Of a DNA stretch of 14,577 bases, positions 1 to 6,841 are shown one piece after another. The stretch's first letter is position 1; the number at the start of each line of letters is the position of its first letter. The DNA lies in assembly GCA_013824055.1 (NCBI GenBank), contig PNNE01000012.1, positions 1-14,577 on the forward strand, written 5' to 3'. The notes beneath the pieces are model-generated. The model saw only the letters and a program-made list of their open reading frames with translations, was not told the DNA's origin and made no database searches. A program made the translations under genes and the position numbers. The stretch comes from Rhodobacter sp. (lineage in GTDB: Bacteria > Pseudomonadota > Alphaproteobacteria > Rhodobacterales > Rhodobacteraceae).

Positions 1-1
1 G

Positions 2-739
2 GTCAGCCTGGAGACGACGGAGCATATCCGCATCTTCATGAAAAGCGACATCCTGCGCTACTGCGACCTGGTCGACATGCCCGGGATCTCGGACCCGTCG
101 ATGTCGTCCGAAGTGTGGGAGCGGATGGCCTACCTTGCTGACGCGGTCCTGTGGTGCACCCATGCGACCCAGGCGTGGCGGCAGTCTGAATCGGGCGTCT
201 GGTCGACCTTCCCGCAGGAAATGCGGCAGAACAGCCTGCTTCTGGTCACCCGCTTCGACAAGATCGTCGGCGACAGCGACCGCGCCAAGGTGCTGAAGCG
301 GGTCAAGCAGGAAACCGACGGCCTCTTTGCCGACGTCTACCCGGTTTCGCTGCTGCAGGCGATGCGCGCCGGTGATGACGAGGCCAGATGGCAGGACAGC
401 GGTGTCGACGCCTTCTCGAAAGCGCTGTTCGCCATCATCCATCGCATCATCGACGAAGGTCACCCCGAACCGGGCGACGCGGGCAAGCCGATGATCCGTC
501 CCGATCCCGCGGACCCGACCGAGGTGGGCCAGAGCCTTATCGCCCAGACGTTCGAGCGTCTGATGGCGGTCCGGAACACCCCGGTCCTGAAGGTCCTGCC
601 GCGGCGCGTCGCTTCCGGAGAGCGCCTGCTGCGCACCGAACGGCCGACGGACGACTCCGGTCCGACCCTGGTGTCCTTTTCCGATCAGATCCTGGGGGCG
701 ACCGAGGCTCCGTCGCTGGGCCGGCTGAAGGGCCTTTAA
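2..739 (+). CDS. Dynamin-like / TRAFAC-class GTPase, C-terminal part (5' end outside window)
   Basis: The frame is open from base 2, so the gene begins before the window; 245 residues are visible. A G3 motif DMPG lies at bases 74-85 (DLVDMPG, preceded by hydrophobic residues). A G4-like motif TRFD lies at 248-259; T(K/R)xD is the dynamin-type form rather than the Ras-type NKxD. A possible G5 loop (PVSLL) follows near 340-355. The G1 P-loop must lie upstream, outside the window. After the G domain only about 110 residues remain, polar and proline-rich, with no clear membrane segment or long coiled coil. Nucleotide hydrolysis is inferred from family motifs; the cellular role is unknown. The next gene starts 18 bases downstream, so an operon is likely. 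The first ATG in the window (base 38) is internal and not the start. Confidence 0.75.
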   Translation, partial: VSLETTEHIRIFMKSDILRYCDLVDMPGISDPSMSSEVWERMAYLADAVLWCTHATQAWRQSESGVWSTFPQEMRQNSLLLVTRFDKIVGDSDRAKVLKRVKQETDGLFADVYPVSLLQAMRAGDDEARWQDSGVDAFSKALFAIIHRIIDEGHPEPGDAGKPMIRPDPADPTEVGQSLIAQTFERLMAVRNTPVLKVLPRRVASGERLLRTERPTDDSGPTLVSFSDQILGATEAPSLGRLKGL

Positions 740-757
740 GCCGGAAAGGATGCAGCC

Positions 758-1129
758 TTGGGCGTGAACGAAAGCCTTGGCGCGGTGGTGAAGGCATTTC
801 CGCAGGCCCGTCTGGTGGCCTTTGCCGACCTGTCTTCCCGCATGATCCTGTCCAGCATGGGTCCGCTGTCGACGACGCAGGAATACCTGGACCGGCTTTG
901 CGATCAGGCCCGCACCAGCTTTGACGACCCGCTGTTCTCGCTTTCGGTCGAGGCGTTCGGCGAACCCAATGCCGCGGTGGTCATGGGACCGGACACAGTG
1001 CGCGTGTTCCTGCGGTCCGACGTCGAACCGGCCGATGCGTTGTGCTGCATCTGCGACCACGGCATTGACCTTCCCGCGTTTGTAGCGAAAATCCGCACCA
1101 CGCTTGAAAGCATCACCCATGCCGGGTGA
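758..1129 (+). CDS. Small Roadblock/LC7-like protein of unknown function
   Basis: A 123-residue protein starting at TTG, chosen because GGAAAGGA at 743-750 sits 7 bases upstream; a GTG at 764 is the alternative. I do not recognise it by sequence. The apparent order of elements is helix (residues 4-15), strand (LVAFADL), strand (MILSSMG), helix (about 40-57), two strands (AAVVMGP, VRVFLRS), strand (ALCCICDHG) and a C-terminal helix. That matches the Roadblock/LC7 fold, whose bacterial members such as MglB act as GTPase-activating partners of small GTPases. There is no signal peptide or membrane segment, so it should be cytoplasmic. Its position directly after a GTPase gene fits a partner role. 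Both fold and role are inference from pattern reading, not from a profile search. Confidence 0.65.
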   Translation: MGVNESLGAVVKAFPQARLVAFADLSSRMILSSMGPLSTTQEYLDRLCDQARTSFDDPLFSLSVEAFGEPNAAVVMGPDTVRVFLRSDVEPADALCCICDHGIDLPAFVAKIRTTLESITHAG

Positions 1130-1147
1130 CGAGGGCCGGGCAAACCG

Positions 1148-2002
1148 TTGAACAGGGGCACGCTTCCCATCCTTGCGCGTCTGCACAGCCTGCAGACGTC
1201 CGCCCGCATCGTGCCGGGCGGAGGAAGGGTCATTTCCGAAGCCACCGACCGCAACCCCGTGGCCCAGATGCTTCGGGTGATGAACGAGACGATGCTTGCC
1301 CGCTCCTTGCGTTTTGTCTCGGCTGCTGGCCCCAGTCTTACTCTGGACGTCGCGGGCCGCCGCGTCCTGCGCGTGACCGGGGCCGAGGGCCTGATGGGCG
1401 CGGAAACCTGTCTGGCGACCGACGTGCTTGAGGACGAGCACAAGGATGAGCTGATCAAGCTGTTCCAGGGCGTCGCACTGGTGCGAGAGGAACTGCATGT
1501 CTTCTCGGGCCCGGCCGGTCGCGGCGGCGAAGAGGTCAGCATCGGCCTGCCGGTCGCGCTGCTGGCGGATCTGCTGCTGGTCGACCTGAACGTCACCGAA
1601 CCGGACGACGACCCCGTCGAGCTGCCCGAGGTGGTGGTGCCGCCCACGCCTGCGGAAATCGCGGCGGGGGAAACCGGGCTGTCCGGTTTCGCGTCGGCGG
1701 TGGGTCCGGCGCTGGTCGCCTGGCTGATCGACGGCGGGGCGGAAGCTGGCCGGACCGACGGCCCGGAAGAGATGGTCTCGCACCTCCAGGGTTTTCTGGC
1801 CGACGAACGAGACTCGCTTGAACGGCAGTTCGACAGCCTGTCCGCCGCCCCCGGCGATGCGATCTGCATGATCCTGGGTGCCATGCTGGTCGAGGGTCAC
1901 AGCATCGTCGGCGCCAGGATCGGACCGTCGATCCTGCTGGGGGTCATCGAGGGCGATGCGACCACCGCGACCTTGGGCGCCTGGCGGGCTGCGCTGCGCT
2001 GA
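1148..2002 (+). CDS. Conserved-looking hypothetical protein upstream of motB
   Basis: A 284-residue protein with a TTG start 18 bases after the preceding stop; GAGGG at 1131-1135 is a weak ribosome-binding site, so the start is uncertain. I cannot name the family. Three parts can be seen. An N-terminal region (about 1-145) alternates strands and helices (SLTLDV, RRVLRVTG, LIKLFQGVALV). An acidic, proline-rich linker follows (about 147-170: EPDDDP, PEVVVPPTP). A C-terminal globular region (about 175-284) has a helix around FLADERDSLERQF and strand-like stretches near GARIGPSILLGVIEG. There is no signal peptide or transmembrane segment. It is probably in one operon with the GTPase and the Roadblock-like gene, and motB follows after a promoter-like gap. 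Confidence 0.7.
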   Translation: MNRGTLPILARLHSLQTSARIVPGGGRVISEATDRNPVAQMLRVMNETMLARSLRFVSAAGPSLTLDVAGRRVLRVTGAEGLMGAETCLATDVLEDEHKDELIKLFQGVALVREELHVFSGPAGRGGEEVSIGLPVALLADLLLVDLNVTEPDDDPVELPEVVVPPTPAEIAAGETGLSGFASAVGPALVAWLIDGGAEAGRTDGPEEMVSHLQGFLADERDSLERQFDSLSAAPGDAICMILGAMLVEGHSIVGARIGPSILLGVIEGDATTATLGAWRAALR

Positions 2003-2003
2003 C

Positions 2004-2040
2004 GTGGTGGCGGCGACTGTGGTGGCGGCGACTGTGGCGG
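2004..2040 (+). repeat. 15-bp tandem repeat, 2 full copies plus 7 bases
   Basis: The unit GTGGTGGCGGCGACT occurs at 2004-2018 and exactly again at 2019-2033, followed by a partial copy GTGGCGG at 2034-2040. It begins one base after the stop codon of the preceding gene and lies just upstream of the motB promoter region. Confidence 0.85.
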
Positions 2041-2059
2041 GAATATGAAAACTCGCTAA

Positions 2060-2072
2060 AACCCAATGGGTT
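2060..2072. promoter_or_regulatory. 13-bp palindrome, possible operator
   Basis: AACCCA-A-TGGGTT is a perfect 6-bp inverted repeat around a single base. It lies in the AT-richer patch upstream of motB and its right end shares two bases with the CtrA-like box. A dimeric regulator could bind here; which one is unknown. Confidence 0.4.
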
Positions 2073-2085
2073 AAGCGCATGTAAA
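2071..2085 (+). promoter_or_regulatory. CtrA-like box and promoter upstream of motB
   Basis: TTAA-N7-TAAA at 2071-2085 matches 7 of 8 bases of the alphaproteobacterial CtrA consensus TTAA-N7-TTAA. TATTCA at 2098-2103 could be the -10 element, which would place the box over the -35 region, as in CtrA-activated promoters. Transcription would then begin near 2110. CtrA control of flagellar genes is established in Rhodobacterales; binding here is inferred. Confidence 0.45.
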
Positions 2086-2134
2086 GCCTGCGGCTGCTAT
2101 TCAGGGACCTGGGTGTATGGCTTGGGTGATGTGG

Positions 2135-2980
2135 ATGGCTGCGCAAGGTAATGCGGCGCCGGTCATCATCAAGCGGAAGAAAGTAGTCAGTGGCGGGGGC
2201 CACCACGGCGGGGCATGGAAAGTGGCCTACGCTGACTTCGTGACCGCCATGATGGCGTTCTTCCTCTTGATGTGGCTGCTGAACGCGACGACGGAAAAGC
2301 AACGGAAGGGGATCTCGGATTACTTCAATCCGACGATCCCGGTGAACCGCATCTCGGGTGGCGGCGATGGGGCCTTTGGCGGCAACAGCGTCTTTGCCGA
2401 AGAGACGATGGCCCATACCGGCACCGGTGCGACGGGTCGGAGGACCTCGGCCAGTTCGGCGGAGGCGGCGGGCGACGACGCCGGCAAGGGTCCTGCGGGT
2501 GAAGGCAAGGCCCAGTCCGAACTTGAGGATGTGGAAAAGGCGCTGCTGGCGCGCGGCGGCGAAAGCAACTCGATGCAGCAGCTTTTGCGCCACGTCATCA
2601 CCAGGGTGACGGACGAGGGCCTTGTGATCGAGATCTTCGATCTCCCCGATGCGCCCTTGTTCGACGCGGACACCGCCAAGCCGACCAGGGTCGCGATTGC
2701 CCTTGCCGATGTTCTGGCCGAGGTCCTGAGCCTGACCACCAACGAGATTGCGGTATCGGGCCACGTGCGGGCGCATCCGGTAACGCTGATCGACAACCCG
2801 GTCTGGGACCTGTCCGCCGACCGCGCGCAAAGCACGCGCCAGGTGCTGGAGGAGGCGGGCATTGACGCCGCACGGATGCAGCGCGTCACCGGCAATGCGG
2901 ACCGCAAGCCGACCGTCAGCGACCCTGCGGCAGAACGCAACAACCGGATCGAGGTCATCCTGCTGCGCCGCGACCGATAA
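2135..2980 (+). CDS. motB: Flagellar motor stator protein MotB
   Basis: 281 residues from the ATG at 2135; ATGs at 2117 and 2129 are alternatives. I prefer 2135 because GGGTGA lies 5 bases upstream and the likely transcription start is near 2110. MotB forms the stator with MotA, conducts ions and anchors to peptidoglycan. The N terminus has the basic motif IIKRKKV, a Gly/His stretch and the signature KVAYADFVTAMMAFFLLMWL, where D34 is the ion-binding aspartate (D32 in E. coli) in the single membrane helix. A Gly/Ser/Ala-rich linker (about 75-125) precedes an OmpA-like peptidoglycan-binding domain (about 150-281) ending in NNRIEVILL. No motA is adjacent, so its partner must be encoded elsewhere. 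A CtrA-like box lies upstream and flgE follows after 91 bases. Confidence 0.95.
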   Translation: MAAQGNAAPVIIKRKKVVSGGGHHGGAWKVAYADFVTAMMAFFLLMWLLNATTEKQRKGISDYFNPTIPVNRISGGGDGAFGGNSVFAEETMAHTGTGATGRRTSASSAEAAGDDAGKGPAGEGKAQSELEDVEKALLARGGESNSMQQLLRHVITRVTDEGLVIEIFDLPDAPLFDADTAKPTRVAIALADVLAEVLSLTTNEIAVSGHVRAHPVTLIDNPVWDLSADRAQSTRQVLEEAGIDAARMQRVTGNADRKPTVSDPAAERNNRIEVILLRRDR

Positions 2981-2998
2981 TCCTTAGACTTTTATCCA

Positions 2999-3013
2999 TT
3001 AGGGCCATGTTAA
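2999..3013 (+). promoter_or_regulatory. CtrA-like box upstream of flgE
   Basis: TTAG-N7-TTAA at 2999-3013 matches 7 of 8 bases of the CtrA consensus TTAA-N7-TTAA. It sits in the 91-base gap between motB and flgE, 58 bases before the flgE start. No convincing -10 hexamer is seen downstream. It suggests that flgEKLI has its own CtrA-dependent promoter. Confidence 0.5.
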
Positions 3014-3071
3014 GACGCCGTGCTGCAGGGTCGACCCACCAGAGGTCGAAGCTGCAGAAAGGCGCTTTCCC

Positions 3072-4379
3072 ATGACGATATCCTCCTCGCTCAGCGCGGG
3101 TGTGGCCGGGCTGAACGCGAATGCCACCCGGCTGGCCTCGATTTCCGACAACATCGCGAATTCGGGCACATTCGGCTACAAGCGTTCCTCCACCGATTTC
3201 ACCAGCATGGTCATCACCGGCTCTCGCGGGTCCGGTGCCTATTCCGCCGGCGGCGTCCGGGCCTCGACCATCCGCCTGATCGACGAACGCGGCGATCTGG
3301 TGGGCACCGGCAATCCGCTGGATCTGGCCATCGCCGGGCGCGGGATGCTGCCGGTCATCAACCAGGTGTCGCTGGGCAACGCCCTGTCCGATACGCCGCT
3401 TCTGATGACGCGGACAGGCAGCTTCCGCACGGATGCCGACGGCGTCCTGAAGACCGACTCTGGTCTTGTCCTGCTGGGCTGGCCTGCGGATGCCGACGGG
3501 ACGATCCCGTCGAACCCGCGCGACACGATCTCGGGCCTGGTGCCCATCGTGATCAACACCAACCAGACGGCGGGGGATCCGACCACGGCGATGAACCTTG
3601 GGGTCAACCTGCCCGCGACCTTTACCGAAGCCGGATCGACCGCCGTCCCGCCGCCCCTGTCGGTGGAGTATTTCGGCAACCTCGGCACCTCGGAATCGCT
3701 GGAGATCACATTTGTCCCGACCGTGCCGGCCACGGGGGCGTCGAACCAGTGGACGATGCGGATCCGTGACAGCGCCGGTGGCGGCAACCTGATCGGCGAA
3801 TACAACCTGGTCTTCGATGACAGCCGCGGCGCCGGCGGAACCCTGGCCTCGGTCACCGTGGTCTCGGGCGGGGCCTACAACCCGGCCGACGGGACACTCG
3901 CGCTGACCGTCGCGGGCGGCCCAATGACCGTGGGCATCGGGCGTGCCGGGGACCCGAACGGCCTGACGCAGCTGTCCGACAACTTCGCGCCGGTCTCGAT
4001 CACCAAGAACGGCTCGCCGGTCGGCAACCTGACCACGGTCGAGGTCGACGAAAAGGGCTTTGTCAACGCCACCTACGACACCGGCTTTACCCGGCGGCTG
4101 TTCCAGATCCCGCTTGTGGACGTGCCGAACCCCAACGGACTGCTGTCGCTGTCGAACCAGACCTACCAGGTCTCGCCCGACTCCGGCTCGTTCTTCCTGT
4201 GGGATGCGGGTTCGGGGCCGACCGGGTCGATCCAGGGCTATTCGCGCGAAGGGTCGAAGACCGACGTCGCAGCAGAGCTTACCAGCCTGATCCAGACCCA
4301 GCGCGCCTATTCGTCCAACGCCAAGGTCATCCAGACGGTGGACGAGATGCTGCAGGAAACCACGAACATCAAGCGGTGA
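3072..4379 (+). CDS. flgE: Flagellar hook protein FlgE
   Basis: 435 residues; builds the curved hook joining rod and filament, exported by the flagellar type III apparatus. The N terminus holds the rod/hook/filament family signature (LSAGVAGLNANATRLASISD, then NIANSGTFGYKR, residues 6-37). The C terminus carries the matching conserved helix (AAELTSLIQTQRAYSSNAK, then a coiled-coil-like tail to NIKR). The central region is the variable D1/D2 part. The length fits FlgE rather than the shorter rod proteins FlgF and FlgG. There is no cleaved signal peptide, as expected. ATG is preceded by AGAAAGG at about 3056-3062. flgK begins 6 bases after the stop. A CtrA-like box lies upstream. Confidence 0.94.
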   Translation: MTISSSLSAGVAGLNANATRLASISDNIANSGTFGYKRSSTDFTSMVITGSRGSGAYSAGGVRASTIRLIDERGDLVGTGNPLDLAIAGRGMLPVINQVSLGNALSDTPLLMTRTGSFRTDADGVLKTDSGLVLLGWPADADGTIPSNPRDTISGLVPIVINTNQTAGDPTTAMNLGVNLPATFTEAGSTAVPPPLSVEYFGNLGTSESLEITFVPTVPATGASNQWTMRIRDSAGGGNLIGEYNLVFDDSRGAGGTLASVTVVSGGAYNPADGTLALTVAGGPMTVGIGRAGDPNGLTQLSDNFAPVSITKNGSPVGNLTTVEVDEKGFVNATYDTGFTRRLFQIPLVDVPNPNGLLSLSNQTYQVSPDSGSFFLWDAGSGPTGSIQGYSREGSKTDVAAELTSLIQTQRAYSSNAKVIQTVDEMLQETTNIKR

Positions 4380-4385
4380 TAGGCG

Positions 4386-5843
4386 ATGAGCATCACCTCC
4401 GCCCTTGCCGGAGCCTTGTCGGGCCTCTCGGCCACCTCGCGGCAGGCGGAAATCCTGTCGTCGAACGTGGCCAACGCCACGACGCCCGGCTTTGCCCGCC
4501 GCGAGGTTGGTCTGGGCGCGGCGGTGCTGGCGGGGCAGGGGCAAGGTGTCCAGGTCCTGGGCGTCACCCGCGATGTCGACCGGCATCTCTTGGGCGAACG
4601 GCGCATCGCCCAGGCGGGCGGTGGCGACCGCGATGTCCGGGCCGAGTTCCTGAAGCGGGTCGAGCAGACGCTGGGCACCGCCGACAACCCCTCATCCCTG
4701 GCGGCGCGGCTTGCCACCTTTGACCAGGCGCTGGTCGAGTCGGCCGGGCGACCGGAATCGCAGGCCCGTCTCAACAGCGTTGCCGCCACGGCCAAGTCGC
4801 TGATGGCCGGCCTTGCCGCCGCCACGACCGACATCCAGAACGCCCGCGCCAGCGCCGACCGCCGGATAGGTGAGGACGTCGGCAAGCTGAACGCCACGCT
4901 TCAGCAACTGCACGAGCTGAACGTGAACCTGCGCTCTTTCACCGGGGCCGGGCGCGATGTCTCGGCGCTGCTGGATGAACGGCAGAGGCTGGTCGACCAG
5001 ATCTCGGCCATCGTCCCGGTGCGCGAGGTTCCGCGCGATCTGAACCAGATTGCCCTTTTCACCGTCGGAGGCGCGCCCCTGCTGGAAGGCTCGGCGGCGG
5101 TCATCGGCTTTACCCCCGTCCACACGATCACCCCCGAGATGACCCAGGCGCTTGGCGGGCTGTCCGGGATCACGATCAACGGGCGGCCATATGAGACGGC
5201 CGGTTCGGCCAGCCCGATCCTGGGCGGGACGCTGGGGGCGCTGTTCTCGGTCCGCGACGAGCTTTCGGTCAGCGCGCAGGGGAAGCTGGACGCCGCTGCC
5301 CGCGACCTGGTGGAGCGTTTTGCCGGTCTTGACCCCACCCTTGCCCCAGGGGCTGCGGGCCTTTTCACCGATGGGGGCGGCGCCTTCGATCCGCTGAACG
5401 AGGCGGGTCTTGCCGGTCGGCTGCGACTGAACGCCGCCGCCGATCCGACCCAGGGCGGCGCGCTCTTCCGGTTGCGCGACGGGCTGGGGGCCGCGACAGA
5501 AGGCCCGCCGGGCAACGGCACGCTTCTGGCCGCGCTGCACTCGGCACTGACAGGGGCCCGGCCGCTGGCCTCGACCGGTTTTGCTGCCGGCAACCGCAGC
5601 TTTGCGGTCCTGACTTCGGACATCCTGTCAGACGCCTCGGCACTGCGGCTTTCCGCGCAGTCCGAGCAAAGCTTCTCGGCCGCACGGCTGACCGCGCTGA
5701 CCGACCTTGAAGCGCAGAACGGCATAGATACCGACCGGGAAATGCAGGAGCTGCTGGTGCTTGAGAAAAGTTACGCCGCCAACGCAAAGGTCATTCAGGC
5801 GGTGGCCGACATGATCGACATTCTCATAAGGCTTGGCAGATGA
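4386..5843 (+). CDS. flgK: Hook-associated protein 1 FlgK
   Basis: 485 residues, somewhat shorter than the roughly 550 of the enterobacterial protein. FlgK is the first junction protein between hook and filament. The N-terminal signature (LSGLSATSRQAEILSSNVAN, then ATTPGFARRE) resembles FlgE, and a long helical region follows (about 85-190). The C-terminal motif EKSYAANAKVIQAVADMID is the coiled-coil-forming half. It lies 6 bases after flgE, and its TGA overlaps the flgL ATG by 4 bases, which points to translational coupling. The order E-K-L supports the assignment. Confidence 0.93.
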   Translation: MSITSALAGALSGLSATSRQAEILSSNVANATTPGFARREVGLGAAVLAGQGQGVQVLGVTRDVDRHLLGERRIAQAGGGDRDVRAEFLKRVEQTLGTADNPSSLAARLATFDQALVESAGRPESQARLNSVAATAKSLMAGLAAATTDIQNARASADRRIGEDVGKLNATLQQLHELNVNLRSFTGAGRDVSALLDERQRLVDQISAIVPVREVPRDLNQIALFTVGGAPLLEGSAAVIGFTPVHTITPEMTQALGGLSGITINGRPYETAGSASPILGGTLGALFSVRDELSVSAQGKLDAAARDLVERFAGLDPTLAPGAAGLFTDGGGAFDPLNEAGLAGRLRLNAAADPTQGGALFRLRDGLGAATEGPPGNGTLLAALHSALTGARPLASTGFAAGNRSFAVLTSDILSDASALRLSAQSEQSFSAARLTALTDLEAQNGIDTDREMQELLVLEKSYAANAKVIQAVADMIDILIRLGR

Positions 5844-6841
5844 CCCGGATCTCGGTGGGCGATGCAAGTCTGACGAACATTCTCGCGCGCCAGGGGGCCG
5901 ACCTGCGCGGGCAGGTGCAGCGCGCTGCGCAAGAGGTGGCCACTGGCAGGCACGCCGATATCGGCAAGGTGATGCGGGGCGACGTGGCGCCGCTTCTGGC
6001 CGTGGACGCCAGCCTCGCGCGGCTTGCGGCCTACAAGACCAACACCACCGATGCGGCCTTCCAGACGGCGGCACAGCAGTCCGCCATCGCGGGCCTGTCG
6101 CAACTGGCCTCGGGCATCACCATGACCCTGATGGGATCGCGCGATGTGCAGACGCCCGCGCAGGTGAACGTCACGGCAGCCGACGCACGCGGGCGGCTGG
6201 CGTCTGTCGTGGGTATGATCAACACGCAAGCCTCGGGCCGCGCTGTCTTTTCCGGCGTTGCGACCGACAGGGTCCCGTTGGGCGGGTCCGAGGATCTGCT
6301 GGCCGCGCTGGAGACGGCGGCGGCAGGGTCCACGACGGCGGGTCAGGTCGAGGCTGCGGTGAACGGCTGGTTTGCCGATCCGCTGGGGTTCGGTGCGTTC
6401 TACCAGGGGGGCGCCTCGCTTTCGGCGGCGCCGATCGCCCCCGGCGAGGCGGCGGACCTGTCGACCACCGCACTGGACCCGGCGATCCGTGACACGCTGG
6501 CAGGATTTGCGATGGCCGCGCTGATCGACCGCGGGGTCCTGGCCGGAAATGCCGACGAACGCGCCCGGCTGGCCCAGATCGCGGGCCAGACCCTGCACCG
6601 GACCGAAGATGCGCGGATCACGCTGGCCGCCCGGATCGGCACTGTCGAGGCGCAGATCGAAACCGCCCGCAGCCGCAATGCGGCCGAGGCGACCTCGCTT
6701 GGCATCCTGCGGTCGGACATCGGCTCGGCCGACCCCTACGAAGCCGCGACCCGGCTGGAGACCTTCCGGACGCAGCTTGAAGCCCTCTATCTCGTCACCG
6801 CCCGCGTCGCGCGGCTGAGCCTTACGGAGTTCCTGCGATGA
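5840..6841 (+). CDS. flgL: Hook-associated protein 3 FlgL
   Basis: 333 residues; second hook-filament junction protein, related to flagellin. Its N-terminal helix region (SLTNILARQGADLRGQVQRA, then QEVATGRHADIGK) and C-terminal helices (ARITLAARIGTVEAQIETAR; DPYEAATRLETFRTQLEA) show the flagellin-type pattern of two terminal coiled-coil halves around a variable core. It is known less from strict motifs than from its place between flgK and flgI and from its length (317 in E. coli). The start overlaps the flgK stop (ATGA) and the stop overlaps the flgI start (ATGA). A flagellin paralogue is the only real alternative and is unlikely in this position. Confidence 0.88.
   Translation: MTRISVGDASLTNILARQGADLRGQVQRAAQEVATGRHADIGKVMRGDVAPLLAVDASLARLAAYKTNTTDAAFQTAAQQSAIAGLSQLASGITMTLMGSRDVQTPAQVNVTAADARGRLASVVGMINTQASGRAVFSGVATDRVPLGGSEDLLAALETAAAGSTTAGQVEAAVNGWFADPLGFGAFYQGGASLSAAPIAPGEAADLSTTALDPAIRDTLAGFAMAALIDRGVLAGNADERARLAQIAGQTLHRTEDARITLAARIGTVEAQIETARSRNAAEATSLGILRSDIGSADPYEAATRLETFRTQLEALYLVTARVARLSLTEFLR

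Noticed and set aside
2117..2134. ATG at 2117 as the motB start
   Set aside because: It would add MAWVMW before the typical MAAQGNAAP start and leave almost no leader after the predicted transcription start. Not excluded.
2955..4586. 543-residue minus-strand open frame opposite flgE
   Set aside because: Shadow of flgE and the start of flgK; no recognisable domain and very Arg/Gly/Asp-rich.
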